Assembly: GCA_903859155.1 (NCBI GenBank)
Contig: CAIOLO010000115.1
Location: 1-64,000, forward strand
Length of the DNA stretch: 64,000 nucleotides
Direction of reading: 5' to 3'
Origin: an uncultured beta proteobacterium
GTDB lineage: Bacteria; Pseudomonadota; Gammaproteobacteria; Burkholderiales; SG8-39
Of this stretch, positions 1 to 7,628 are shown piece by piece. Made by a program: the position numbers and the translations under genes. The notes beneath the pieces were generated by a model that was not told the DNA's origin, ran no database searches, and saw only the letters and a program-made list of their open reading frames with translations. The number at the start of each line of letters is the position of its first letter. Within the stretch, counting starts at the first letter, position 1.

Positions 1-146
1 CACTAGACCGCGCGGCCAAAAGCTCGCCGCGCTGATTCCAACAGCCGGCGCGAGATTTCTGCGACGGCGGTATCACTAGACCGCGCGGCCAAAAGCTCGC
101 CGCGCTGATTCCAACAGCCGGCGCGAGATTTCCGCGACGGCGGTAT
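1..146. repeat. 73-bp tandem repeat, two copies
   Basis: Two head-to-tail copies with period 73 (1-73 and 74-146) differ by one base, T at 60 versus C at 133. The element begins at the window edge, so more copies may lie to the left. It lies just downstream of the stop codon of the Bug gene at 165. No coding function is visible. Confidence 0.9.
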
Positions 147-164
147 CGCTCGGCGGGGGCGCGC

Positions 165-1151
165 CTACTCGATAGTGATGCCGGCCTGCTTGCCCAGCCG
201 GCTCCAGCGGGCGATTTCCGAACGGATGAAGCTGTCGAACTCCTCGGGCGTGCCGGCCAGTATGTCCAGGCCCAGGTCGGCGAAGCGCTTGATGGTGTCG
301 GGCTCGCGCAGCACGCGGCGGAAATCGGTGTTCAGCCGGCCCACCAGATCGCGCGGCGTCGCGCGCGGCACGATGATGCCGTTGATGCTGAGCACCTCGA
401 AGCCCGGCAGCGTTTCGGCGATCGCTGGTACTTCGGGTGAGGCGGCATCGCGTTTCGCGCTGGTCACGGCGATGCCTTTCATTTTTCCGGCCTTGACGTA
501 GCGGTACACGCCGAAGGAGGGGTCCACCTGCAGATCGATGCGTCCGGCCATGACCTCGGGATAGGCCTGGGCACCGCCCTTGAAGGCGACGTGCAGGATG
601 TCGATGCCGGCGGACACTTTCAGCAGTTCGAATGCGAGGTGGTTGGCACCGCCCGGGCCGGGCGAGGCGTAGGTGAGCTTGCCCGGGCGCTTTTTCGCCA
701 GCGCGATGACCTCGGCCAGCGTGTTGGCCTCGAGCGTGGGAGAGCCCACGATCATGATCGAGGAAGTGGCGGTCATGATGACCCCGGCAAGGTCCTTCAC
801 CGTATCGTAGGGCATGGTGGGACGCAACGCCGGCAGGACCACCAGGGTGGTCACCGCCATGCCGATCGTATAGCCATCGGGGGCGGATTTCGCCACGTGA
901 TCCATGCCGATCAGGGTGCCGCCCCCGGTCTTGTAATCCACCACCACCGCCTGTCCCCACATCTCCTGCAGCTTCTGCGCGTAGATGCGCGCCTGGATGT
1001 CGATCGATCCGCCCGGCGGATTGGGGTTGACGATGCGCACCGGCTTTACCGGATATGTCTGCGCCCCGGCGGCCGCAGAGTGCAGGAGCGGCAGCGCGGC
1101 CAATGCCAGCGACACCGCGAGCGATACGAAATGTCTGAGCGGGGATTTCAT
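165..1151 (-). CDS. Bug-family tripartite tricarboxylate transporter substrate-binding protein
   Basis: Periplasmic solute-binding protein of the Bug (TctC) family; such proteins bind small carboxylates or other organic acids. The 328-residue length is typical. An N-terminal signal peptide (about residues 1-31, hydrophobic, ending at AGAQ) is followed by the family signature YPVKPVRIVNPNPPGG, then the conserved PDGYT and YKTGGG regions. The start at 1151 is the last in-frame ATG before the signal peptide; the open frame continues upstream without a better start. It is divergent from the SDR operon at 1377. No TctA/TctB membrane genes lie nearby, so it is an orphan receptor, as is common in Burkholderiales. 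The ligand cannot be predicted. Confidence 0.93.
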   Translation of the reverse strand: MKSPLRHFVSLAVSLALAALPLLHSAAAGAQTYPVKPVRIVNPNPPGGSIDIQARIYAQKLQEMWGQAVVVDYKTGGGTLIGMDHVAKSAPDGYTIGMAVTTLVVLPALRPTMPYDTVKDLAGVIMTATSSIMIVGSPTLEANTLAEVIALAKKRPGKLTYASPGPGGANHLAFELLKVSAGIDILHVAFKGGAQAYPEVMAGRIDLQVDPSFGVYRYVKAGKMKGIAVTSAKRDAASPEVPAIAETLPGFEVLSINGIIVPRATPRDLVGRLNTDFRRVLREPDTIKRFADLGLDILAGTPEEFDSFIRSEIARWSRLGKQAGITIE

Positions 1152-1376
1152 GGATGCGTCCTTGACTTTTCGACGTGCGCACGACGGTGCGGGTGTCGGC
1201 CAGAATGGCATTTTAGGACGGTATGGCATTCTTGCGCGAAACGGATTTCCGCCACGCCTAAAGACCGCAAGCCCAACTTCGGCGATACTTCCGGTTCCCC
1301 GATTCCGGTTCGCAGCGGCGCCCGTACGGACAGTGCACCACGAACCAGTCGGCATCATCAATGGAGGAGTCAAGTC

Positions 1377-2123
1377 ATGGGTCAGTTGCAGGGTAAAGTC
1401 GCGATCATCACCGGATCGAACACGGGTATCGGCAAGGGCATAGCAGAGGTATTCGCCAAGGAAGGCGCCAAGGTGGTGATCAACGGACGTCGCAAGGAGC
1501 TGATCGAATCGGTTGCCGCGCAGATTAAGGCCGATGGCGGCGAGTCGCTGGCGGTGCCGGGCGATGTCACCAAGGAAAAAGACGTTGTGGCGCTGTTTGC
1601 AAAGACCATCGCCACCTGGGGCAAGGTCGACATTCTGGTCAATAACGCCGGCATCGCAACGCATACGCCCACCTGGGAGATGTCGCTGGAGATGTGGCAG
1701 TCGGTGGTGGACATCAACCTCACCGCGGCCTTCCTGTGCAGCCGCGAAGCTTTCAGGTTCATGAAGGACCACGGCGGCGGGCGCATCATCAACATCGGCA
1801 GCATTTCCGCGCAGACGCCGCGCCCCGATGCGGCGCCTTATACCGCCACCAAGATGGCCATCGAAGGCCTCACCCGCTCCCTGACGCTCGACGGGCGACG
1901 CTTCAACATCGTGTCCTCGGTGATCCACACCGGGCCCACCGCCTCGAACTTCAACGCCGCGCGCGGCGGTGCTGGCAAGGGCAAGACACCGGCTGACTTC
2001 ATCATGTTCCCGCACGACCTGGGCCGCCTGGCGACCCTGATGTGCACTCTGCCCGAGGAAGTGAACCTGTTCTCCGCGATCATTCTGCCCAATCACATGC
2101 CGTCCTTCATCGGTCGCGGCTGA
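1377..2123 (+). CDS. Short-chain dehydrogenase/reductase (SDR)
   Basis: NAD(P)-dependent oxidoreductase of the classical SDR family, 248 aa, cytoplasmic. The cofactor motif TGSNTGIG is near residue 13, NNAG near 90, the catalytic Ser region IGSISAQ near 140, and the active-site YTATK near 155. The ATG at 1377 has a good ribosome binding site (GGAGG about 12 bases upstream) and puts the Rossmann fold at the very N-terminus, so the longer open frame is not used. It is the first gene of an apparent operon with the MDR reductase (41 bp gap) and the D-2-hydroxyacid dehydrogenase. The substrate is unknown. Confidence 0.93.
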   Translation: MGQLQGKVAIITGSNTGIGKGIAEVFAKEGAKVVINGRRKELIESVAAQIKADGGESLAVPGDVTKEKDVVALFAKTIATWGKVDILVNNAGIATHTPTWEMSLEMWQSVVDINLTAAFLCSREAFRFMKDHGGGRIINIGSISAQTPRPDAAPYTATKMAIEGLTRSLTLDGRRFNIVSSVIHTGPTASNFNAARGGAGKGKTPADFIMFPHDLGRLATLMCTLPEEVNLFSAIILPNHMPSFIGRG

Positions 2124-2164
2124 TCTGCGGCCACCGATCGGGACGTTGTAATCAGGAGCTGGCA

Positions 2165-3091
2165 ATGCCAAGAGCAATCGTTGTTCATGAATGGGGCGGT
2201 CCGCAGGTTCTGAAGCTGGAGGATCTGCCGCGGCCGGTGCCAAAGGACGATGAAGTCCTCATCCGGGTGCGCGCCGCCTCGATCAACCCGCTCGACTGGA
2301 AAATCCGCGAGGGAGCGCGCCGCGCCAATTTTTCCACTCCCTATTACCCCGGCTGTGACGTCGCCGGCACGGTGGAGGAGGCCGGCGCCGCGGTGAAGGC
2401 CTTCAAGGTCGGGGATGCCGTGTATTCGATGATCGGGCGCTCCGGCGGTTACGCCGAGTACGCGCTGGCCAAGGCCGAGTTGGTCGCGCCAAAACCAGCG
2501 GGCCTGGATTTCGCTCACGCCGGTGCGGTCCCCCTGGCGGCGCTGACCGCCTGGCAGATGCTGATCGAGAACGGGAATCTGAAAGCCGGGCAACGGGTGC
2601 TGGTGCACGCCGCGGCCGGCGGGGTTGGCGGATACGCGGTGCAGATGGCGCGCTACCTCGGTGCCTACGTCATCGGTACGGCGTCGGCGCGCAATCACGA
2701 TTATCTGCACGGCATCGGCGCGCAGGAGACGATCGATTACAACACGGAGCGCTTTGAGTCGGTCGTGCGCGACATCGACCTGGTCATCGACCTGATGGCC
2801 GGAGAAGTGCAGCAGCGTTCCTGGGGTGTCATCAAGCGCGGCGGTACGCTGGTGTGCGCGCTGGGGCCGCCGGACAGCGCCCAGGCCGCGGCGGCGGGAG
2901 TGAACGCGAAAGCGCAGAGCGTGCGGCCCGACGGCGCTCAGTTGCGCCAGATCGGTTCGTTGATCGACGTGGGCAGGATCAAGGTGGAACTGGCGGCGAG
3001 TTTTCCGCTGGAAAAAGCCGTCGATGCCCATCGATTGAGCGAAACCGGGCATGTGCGCGGCAAGATCGTGCTCACTATGCCGGCGAATTGA
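2165..3091 (+). CDS. NADP-dependent medium-chain alcohol dehydrogenase/quinone reductase
   Basis: Zinc-independent member of the MDR superfamily (quinone oxidoreductase type), 308 aa. The N-terminal GroES-like domain carries SINPLDWKIREG and the GCDVAGTV motif. The Rossmann domain carries HAAAGGVGGYAVQMARYLGA (about residues 155-175), and the DYN segment that binds the NADP phosphate region follows. No structural zinc cysteine lobe is present, consistent with the quinone reductase subgroup. The ATG at 2165 follows AGGAGC by about 7 bases. Second gene of the SDR-MDR-hydroxyacid dehydrogenase operon; it probably reduces an activated double bond or quinone, but the substrate is not predictable. 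Confidence 0.92.
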   Translation: MPRAIVVHEWGGPQVLKLEDLPRPVPKDDEVLIRVRAASINPLDWKIREGARRANFSTPYYPGCDVAGTVEEAGAAVKAFKVGDAVYSMIGRSGGYAEYALAKAELVAPKPAGLDFAHAGAVPLAALTAWQMLIENGNLKAGQRVLVHAAAGGVGGYAVQMARYLGAYVIGTASARNHDYLHGIGAQETIDYNTERFESVVRDIDLVIDLMAGEVQQRSWGVIKRGGTLVCALGPPDSAQAAAAGVNAKAQSVRPDGAQLRQIGSLIDVGRIKVELAASFPLEKAVDAHRLSETGHVRGKIVLTMPAN

Positions 3092-3112
3092 TAACCTGCA
3101 CGGAGACAACCC

Positions 3113-4192
3113 ATGTCAGCGCCCAAAGTACACATTTTTCAGCCGGTCGATGAAACCGGCCAGACCCATGAACGGCTGCGCCGCTCGGGCATCAACCTGA
3201 AGCTGCCGGAGATTTCGTGGATGGAGGCGGCCAACATCCGCAACTTTTACGACCTGGTGCTCGATGCGGATACCGATGCCGCCGCGGGGGTCTCCAACAA
3301 GACGGTGCGGGTGACGCGCCAGTCGCTGGAGGGCGCGAAGAACCTGCGCATGGTGGCCTTCTATACCGTGGGGTTCGACAACATCGACATGGATGCCGCC
3401 ATCGAACGCGACATCCTGGTGGTGCACAGCCCCACCGAATCCAACTGGGGCGGCGTGGCCGAGGGCACCATGGCCAACATCCTCGCGGTGCTCAAGAAGG
3501 TGCGCGAGAAGGACCGTTACGTCAAGGCCGGCAACTGGCGCGACCCCTCGCTGCAGGGCATCTATGTCGGTCCGCGCCAGATCGACGACTATGCCGGCCT
3601 GACCATCGGCATCGTCGGCATGGGGCGCATCGGTTCGCGCGTGTCGGACCTGCTGGCTCCCTGGCACGTCAAGCTGATCGGCTGCGACCCCTATGTCGAT
3701 GACTCGGTATTCGTGCACCACCATGTCAAGCGGGTCGACCTGGAGACGCTGCTCGGGCAATCGGATGTGGTTTCCATCCATTGCAACCTGACCCGGGAGA
3801 CGCACGGGATGATCGGGGCGAAGCAGCTGGCGATGATGAAGCCCACGGCGATGCTTGCCAATCATGCCCGCGGCGCGATCGTGGACGTCGATGCCCTGGC
3901 CGATGCGCTGGAGGCGGACAAGCTGCTGGGCGCCTCCATCGACGTCCTGCCCGAGGAGCCGCCGCCCCCGGACCTGCGCCTGCTCAAACTGGGCGACAAG
4001 GTGCTGCTCTCGCCGCACATGATTTCCAACAATATCGGCACCGGCCTTGGCATCGCCGCGCCCTGGGTGGAGCAGGCCATCTACGACGTGCTGCAGGGCA
4101 AGGTTCCCAAGTACGTCGTCAATCCGGAGATCATCCCGGCGTGGCTGTCGCGCTATGGCGGCAAGAACCTGCTGCGCGCCGCGGCGGCTTAA
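3113..4192 (+). CDS. D-isomer-specific 2-hydroxyacid dehydrogenase
   Basis: NAD-dependent reductase of 2-oxoacids or dehydrogenase of D-2-hydroxyacids, 359 aa. The NAD-binding motif GIVGMGRIGS is near residue 165. The three catalytic residues of the family are visible: Arg in NHARGAIVDVDAL, Glu in LPEEPPPPDL and His in LSPHMISNN. It is somewhat longer than the usual 310-330 aa, with an extra N-terminal segment. It is the last gene of the three-gene operon, and its stop codon (4190-4192) lies inside an integron-type half site (GCTTAAC), at the left border of the integron region. Confidence 0.92.
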   Translation: MSAPKVHIFQPVDETGQTHERLRRSGINLKLPEISWMEAANIRNFYDLVLDADTDAAAGVSNKTVRVTRQSLEGAKNLRMVAFYTVGFDNIDMDAAIERDILVVHSPTESNWGGVAEGTMANILAVLKKVREKDRYVKAGNWRDPSLQGIYVGPRQIDDYAGLTIGIVGMGRIGSRVSDLLAPWHVKLIGCDPYVDDSVFVHHHVKRVDLETLLGQSDVVSIHCNLTRETHGMIGAKQLAMMKPTAMLANHARGAIVDVDALADALEADKLLGASIDVLPEEPPPPDLRLLKLGDKVLLSPHMISNNIGTGLGIAAPWVEQAIYDVLQGKVPKYVVNPEIIPAWLSRYGGKNLLRAAAA

Positions 4193-4365
4193 CGTCTGCG
4201 GCGCGCAGCGCCAATACGCGTTTTGAGCGGGCGCTGCTCGCCAGGGTCAGGACAAATAGTCGGCCCCGATTGCTTCAGCCCGCCTGGCCTGTGCCATCAC
4301 TTTCCGGCTGATTTTGCGGTTGTCCTTGCGCAGGAGGTCGACCACCATCGCCGGCGTTGTTAGGC
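4187..4365 (-). other. Candidate terminal attC or degenerate left border of the integron
   Basis: GTTAGGC at 4359-4365 (GCCTAAC on the - strand) matches the R'' core consensus and lies 33 bases after the last - strand gene. The nearest partner core is GCTTAAC at 4187-4193, giving a 179-base span, longer than usual attC sites and with poor self-complementarity. It may be a broken site or chance. The 206 bases between the hydroxyacid dehydrogenase and the gene at 4399 hold nothing else I can name, only a short open - strand tail at 4247-4365 of unknown origin. Confidence 0.3.
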
Positions 4366-4398
4366 GAGATACGCAGCCATGATTATCTTTGGAAGAAA

Positions 4399-4710
4399 CT
4401 ACTTTTTGCCCCACTTTTCTATCAAAGCGCGGGCTTCGTCCTGCAATCGCTCTCCTTCCGCAGCCTGGAGGGGGCCAAGCTGTTTCCACGCCAGAATGTC
4501 TCGATAGTCGGTTTTCGCGATCTGTACATATTGCGGTATCTTGTCCTTGCTGCCTCCGCTGAGTTCAATGATCGCCAACTGTACCCGCTCCCTTTCTGGT
4601 TCGTGGGGTTCAACGCCATATAGGTCAAGCTCGGAAAGGATGGATTCGAGCGGATCCCCTTTGAAGGTGACGCTCACAGCAGCCAGTACGTCCTCCCGAG
4701 TGTGGGGCAT
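4399..4710 (-). CDS. Hypothetical protein, 103 aa
   Basis: Small soluble, charged protein, largely helical by composition, without a signal peptide. It contains the segment KIPQYVQIAKTDYRDILAW, which I recall as shared by unannotated small proteins of other proteobacteria, but I cannot name a family or function. The start at 4710 follows GGAATAG. It is the last gene of the - strand VOC-TspO-flavin reductase block, 42 bases after the reductase, and just before the possible integron end at 4359-4365. Confidence 0.6.
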   Translation of the reverse strand: MPHTREDVLAAVSVTFKGDPLESILSELDLYGVEPHEPERERVQLAIIELSGGSKDKIPQYVQIAKTDYRDILAWKQLGPLQAAEGERLQDEARALIEKWGKK

Positions 4711-4752
4711 GTGACGACTATTCCAGGATTTCTCGTGGCTGGCCGATGAACG

Positions 4753-5295
4753 TTAAACGCCGTGTGGGATTCTGGAGGCCATCATCTTCCTTCGATCAAT
4801 CTTGCGCCCGTCGACAATGAACGTTCCATCACCAACGGCGTGGACCGTGCGCTTTTCATTGCGTGCGGTATTGATGCATGCGGCGACCGGTTTCAACACG
4901 ACAATGTTGTGCCTTTTGACGATGTCGATGACCTTGCACTCGATGTTGGCGAGGCACTCCTTGATCAAGGGCGATCTGACGACCTTGCCCCGCACAGGCG
5001 TGAGCTTGAACCTGGCAAACTTGTCTGTGTCTGCCCCGGAGCAGGTCCCTATGCCGACCACCTTGTCAAGCAGGTCAACCGTGGGAATGGCGATGACGCA
5101 CTCCCTGTTCTTTCGCAACGCCGCGAAAGAGTGATTCCATTTGCCCGTGGCGATGGCAAATACCGGAGTGAAATCCAGCACCATGGTCCAGGAGACAGTC
5201 ATGATGTTGTTTTTGTGTCCCTCATGGGTGGTTACGAGGACAACAGGCCCCGCTTCCATCAGGGTAAGGGCCTTACTGAGTTTCAACTGACGCAT
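4753..5295 (-). CDS. Flavin reductase-like (FMN-binding split barrel) protein
   Basis: 180-residue flavin-binding protein of the flavin reductase-like/DIM6 family; such proteins bind FMN and often reduce flavin or act as small oxidoreductases. Visible features are the N-terminal PVVLVTTHEGHKNNIMTVSW segment (typical start of the split barrel), FAIATGKWNHSFAALRKNRECVIAIP, and the GTCSGADTDKF loop. Translation starts at 5295 with AGGTG upstream. The stop codon sits in GTTTAAC, which resembles an attC core, but no partner core is found to the left before the next gene. It lies 55 bases after tspO in the same direction, suggesting co-transcription. Confidence 0.85.
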   Translation of the reverse strand: MRQLKLSKALTLMEAGPVVLVTTHEGHKNNIMTVSWTMVLDFTPVFAIATGKWNHSFAALRKNRECVIAIPTVDLLDKVVGIGTCSGADTDKFARFKLTPVRGKVVRSPLIKECLANIECKVIDIVKRHNIVVLKPVAACINTARNEKRTVHAVGDGTFIVDGRKIDRRKMMASRIPHGV

Positions 5296-5350
5296 GAGAG
5301 CACCTGGTGATATTCCTTTGTCCGTTGGTCAGGCCCTGGGGCCGAAGCGT

Positions 5351-5854
5351 TCATCTCAGGATCCCGGGATTGCTCTGCCAGACGGACCATGTAAGCGCAC
5401 TCGCGAAACTGACCCAGGCAAAGTAGGGCAGTAGCAGGATTCCGGCAAGCGGCCGAACACGCCAGAACGCGACGATCGTTGCAGCTATTAGCGCGAGCAG
5501 GACGAGCACATCGGCGAACGCCCCTGCGCCAAGGTGCCAAGCGAAGAACAGCCACGACCAGAATGCGTTGACGGCCAGTTGTGCGATAAACAGTGCGATG
5601 GGAAGTGCGTGCCGCCCTTCTTTGGGCTGGCGCCAGACCAGCCAGGCAGCGATGCCCATGAGCGCGTAGAGAAAGGACCAGACCGGGCCAAAGACACCTG
5701 GCGGCGGTGCCCAGGATGGACGCACAAGCTGCGAGTAGAAGGATGCGGCCTGGACGGAAGCCACCGCGCCGACGGCTGCGGCCGCGAACGCCAAGGCCAG
5801 CCACGCGAGGAGTCCTGCGAACTGCTGAGTCGCTGAGCGATTAGGCGTGAACAT
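5351..5854 (-). CDS. tspO: TspO/MBR family membrane protein
   Basis: Five-helix tryptophan-rich sensory protein (TspO, the bacterial homologue of the mitochondrial benzodiazepine receptor), 167 aa, usual length. The hallmark RPSWAPPPGVFGPVWSFLYA is at about residues 45-64, followed by GIAAWLVW, AFWSWLFFAWH and LPYFAWVSFA. Bacterial TspO proteins bind porphyrins and have been linked to stress responses. Its start codon lies within the end of the VOC gene (14-base overlap), so translation is probably coupled. It is part of an unusual multi-gene block at the distal end of the integron. Confidence 0.93.
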   Translation of the reverse strand: MFTPNRSATQQFAGLLAWLALAFAAAAVGAVASVQAASFYSQLVRPSWAPPPGVFGPVWSFLYALMGIAAWLVWRQPKEGRHALPIALFIAQLAVNAFWSWLFFAWHLGAGAFADVLVLLALIAATIVAFWRVRPLAGILLLPYFAWVSFASALTWSVWQSNPGILR

Positions 5855-6227
5855 AGTTTGAGACCTCGATCAGGTTTTCGTCAGGGTCCCTGAAGTACAA
5901 AGACACAATCGGCCCCATTGCTCCAGTACGCTGGACGGGGCCCTCAAGAACAAAAACGCCACAGTGCTGCAAATGCGCGAGGACTTCCGCAAGGGGAGTG
6001 GATGAAATAAAGCAAAGATCGGCGGAACCCGGAGTAGGAATGGCCGCTTTGGGATCGATTTCCCTGCCTTTCGCATGCAGATTGATTTTTTGGGAACCGA
6101 ACGCCAGAGCCGTACGTCCTGCGCCGAAGGAAACGACTTCCATTCCAAGGACTCGCGAGTAGAAGGCGCAAGTCGCCGCGACATCTGCCACGGTGAGAAC
6201 AAGGTGATCCAATCGGTCGATGTTCAT
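5841..6227 (-). CDS. VOC-family (glyoxalase/dioxygenase-like) protein
   Basis: 128-residue vicinal oxygen chelate protein with two beta-alpha-beta-beta-beta modules. The first metal ligand is His in RLDHLVLTVAD and the last is Glu in DPDENLIEVSNY. Similar proteins are dioxygenases, glyoxalases or resistance proteins; the substrate is unknown. The start at 6227 gives the canonical N-terminus; the open frame extends 12 codons upstream with no better start. It is the first gene of the VOC-TspO-flavin reductase block and begins 31 bases after the attC at 6258-6336, so it occupies the cassette position after an empty cassette. Confidence 0.88.
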   Translation of the reverse strand: MNIDRLDHLVLTVADVAATCAFYSRVLGMEVVSFGAGRTALAFGSQKINLHAKGREIDPKAAIPTPGSADLCFISSTPLAEVLAHLQHCGVFVLEGPVQRTGAMGPIVSLYFRDPDENLIEVSNYVHA

Positions 6228-6257
6228 GCCGCTTCCGGTTTGAGGCCTGGATTCGAG

Positions 6258-6336
6258 TTCCAACGTCGCCGCTCACCCCGCAGAGGGGCGGCGCAAAGCG
6301 CCGCTCCCGAGGATAGGGTGGCACGGCTCGTTAGCC
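6258..6336 (-). other. attC site (cassette 13, no gene)
   Basis: On the - strand it runs from GGCTAAC (6336-6330) to GTTGGAA (6264-6258), 79 bases. The outer 20 bases of each side are complementary with a few bulges and an internal GC-rich hairpin fills the centre. It starts only 5 bases after the end of the next attC (6342-6404), so the cassette it terminates contains no gene. Confidence 0.75.
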
Positions 6337-6341
6337 ATTCT

Positions 6342-6404
6342 TGGCAACGATAATGTCGATGATCAACGGTCGCCGAAGGCGGTCCGCTGCATTTAAAGTT
6401 GGGC
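6342..6404 (-). other. attC site of cassette 12
   Basis: 63 bases from GCCCAAC (- strand, 6404-6398) to GTTGCCA (6348-6342). The inner part closely matches the attC sites at 9252 and 10640 (shared ATCAACGG and TGCATTTA blocks), so these cassettes share an attC lineage. Confidence 0.82.
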
Positions 6405-6459
6405 GATGCAATTACCAGGCTGCTGATGACTTATTGAATCCCGATTGAAACAAGGCAAA

Positions 6460-6903
6460 TTAGCGGCAAGCGCTCGGAAGGTATCGAGCGGGGACGCCTT
6501 GCGCCGAGCAACTCCAATTAGTTGATCCATTTTTTTCATTTCCTTCAATAATTATCACCTTGTCGGAATATGGGCCCTGATCAGAATTGAACAATATGCT
6601 AAGGCGTTGGCGTTCCGCCGTTACTGCGAACCCAATTCGACCAAGATTGGAGTGGTCGATCGTGTATTGAGATTGCTTGACGAAGGGCCTCAAGTCAGAG
6701 GGGAACTTTCCCGATTTCGCGAACTGTTCGTTTACAGCATCGCGAATAGGGAGAATCTTGGAAAGCGCAACATTGAGTCGCTCTCTCTGCGCTTTGTCAT
6801 CGTAAACTCCCCAATAGGTCGTGGAAACAAATGCGACTAGGACCATCACAATGATCCATCCCCAGTTGCGCAGGCACCAAGTCAATACGTTAATCGGTCG
6901 CAT
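6460..6903 (-). CDS. Pilin-like membrane protein (cassette 12)
   Basis: 147 aa with a single N-terminal membrane segment (WIIVMVLVAFVSTTYW, about residues 16-31) and a periplasmic domain. The helix after the membrane segment (ALSKILPIRDAVNEQF) and the C-terminal pattern TNWSCSAQ...YLPSACR resemble the end of type IV pilins, where two cysteines close the D-region loop. The prepilin peptidase motif (GFTLIE) is absent, so it would not be processed as a classical pilin. The start at 6903 is the first ATG; a TTG at 6924 lies in the neighbouring attC. The function as an integron cassette is unknown. Confidence 0.65.
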   Translation of the reverse strand: MRPINVLTWCLRNWGWIIVMVLVAFVSTTYWGVYDDKAQRERLNVALSKILPIRDAVNEQFAKSGKFPSDLRPFVKQSQYTIDHSNLGRIGFAVTAERQRLSILFNSDQGPYSDKVIIIEGNEKNGSTNWSCSAQGVPARYLPSACR

Positions 6904-6918
6904 TAATGTATTCGCGTT

Positions 6919-7008
6919 GTGCAACGTTTCCGTTCAGCAGTGTGCTAGCGAAGATGCCGGAAAACCTGAAGGCCGCTCCAGCGCGTCTGCTGCGACGGAT
7001 TGCTGGGT
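6919..7008 (-). other. Degenerate attC site of cassette 11
   Basis: 90 bases, clearly related in sequence to the attC at 9948-10037 (shared GACGCGCTG block and GAAACGTT end), but the R'' core reads ACCCAGC instead of RYYYAAC, with the invariant AAC changed to AGC. The other core, GTTGCAC on the - strand (6925-6919), is intact. Recombination at this site may be reduced. Confidence 0.7.
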
Positions 7009-7018
7009 GACTTTTTCA

Positions 7019-7303
7019 TTACGCCGCAAGACGCAGCACACGAAGGTTTTTGCGACCTTTCTCCGCCTGCCAAAGATCGAATTGAATCTGTTGATTCAAC
7101 CAACTTTCAGAACTCGTACCAAATGCGAGGGACAGTCGCACCGCCATCTCGGGGCTTATACCAGCCCGTCCGTTCAGAATGGCGGACAGGGTTTTTCGGC
7201 TTACACCAAGACCCTTTGCCGCCGCTGTCACGCTCAAGCCCAATGGCTCAATACAGAGTTGGCGCAATATTTCACCTGGGTGGGGAGGGTTGTGCATCAA
7301 CAT
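7019..7303 (-). CDS. higA: HigA-family antitoxin (cassette 11)
   Basis: 94-residue XRE helix-turn-helix antitoxin of the HigA group; it neutralises HigB and represses the operon. The typical HigA start HPGEILRQ is followed by the helix-turn-helix [36 protein letters not shown] and the [11 protein letters not shown] segment. The second gene of the module, it starts 9 bases after the toxin stop. A second in-frame ATG lies two codons in (7297). A perfect palindrome in front of the toxin (7600-7616) is the likely operator. Confidence 0.92.
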   Translation of the reverse strand: MLMHNPPHPGEILRQLCIEPLGLSVTAAAKGLGVSRKTLSAILNGRAGISPEMAVRLSLAFGTSSESWLNQQIQFDLWQAEKGRKNLRVLRLAA

Positions 7304-7312
7304 AATTTGTCC

Positions 7313-7591
7313 TTAGTGGTAATCCTCATAATCAACGTCTTTTGCGTCCCTGCCTTCAAATGTAAATGTCACCCGCCAGTTCCCATTAACCTGAACTGAC
7401 CACGTTCCTTTGCGATCTCCCTTCAACGGATGCAAATTCAGGCCGGGAAGATTCATGTCTTTTGGTTCAACAGCGGAACCAAGCCAACCAAGAATCAGTT
7501 TCAACTTATCAGCGTGGGCTGATTGAATCCCAGATTTGACGCCGTCGGAAAAATACTGACGTAGCCCTTTATGTTTGAAGCTTCGAATCAT
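7313..7591 (-). CDS. higB: HigB-family mRNA interferase toxin (cassette 11)
   Basis: 92-residue RelE-superfamily toxin of the classical HigB type (host-inhibition, ribosome-dependent mRNA cleavage). Family landmarks are MIRSFKHKGL at the start, LPGLNLHPLKGDRKGTWSV in the middle and NWRVTFTFEG...DVDYEDYH at the end, where the terminal DYH is characteristic. No Shine-Dalgarno sequence precedes the ATG; the predicted -10 box ends six bases upstream, so the transcript is probably leaderless. The toxin comes first and the antitoxin second, the usual hig order. It appears intact. Confidence 0.93.
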   Translation of the reverse strand: MIRSFKHKGLRQYFSDGVKSGIQSAHADKLKLILGWLGSAVEPKDMNLPGLNLHPLKGDRKGTWSVQVNGNWRVTFTFEGRDAKDVDYEDYH

Positions 7592-7596
7592 GCTTC

Positions 7597-7625
7597 AGTG
7601 TAACCATGATGGTTACGAAGTGCAA
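7597..7625 (-). promoter_or_regulatory. Promoter and palindromic operator of cassette 11 hig module
   Basis: On the - strand: -35 TTGCAC (7625-7620), 17-base spacer, -10 TACACT (7602-7597), six bases before the ATG at 7591. A perfect palindrome GTAACCAT-G-ATGGTTAC (7600-7616) overlaps the spacer and -10, the expected place for HigA repression. The whole control region is squeezed between the attC at 7629 and the gene. Confidence 0.65.
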
Positions 7626-7628
7626 GTC

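Noticed and set aside
165-2243. Very long open frame on the - strand covering both the Bug protein and the divergent SDR gene
   Set aside because: Only the part up to 1151 encodes the Bug protein; the rest is the antisense of the SDR and MDR genes in GC-rich DNA.
4247-4365. Open - strand tail ending IGADYLS next to the hydroxyacid dehydrogenase
   Set aside because: No recognised domain, no start codon of its own and overlaps the candidate border core; too weak to call a gene.
4752-4758. GTTAAAC as an attC core at the end of the flavin reductase gene
   Set aside because: No partner core or palindrome within the 42 bases before the next gene; a complete attC would have to overlap that gene.
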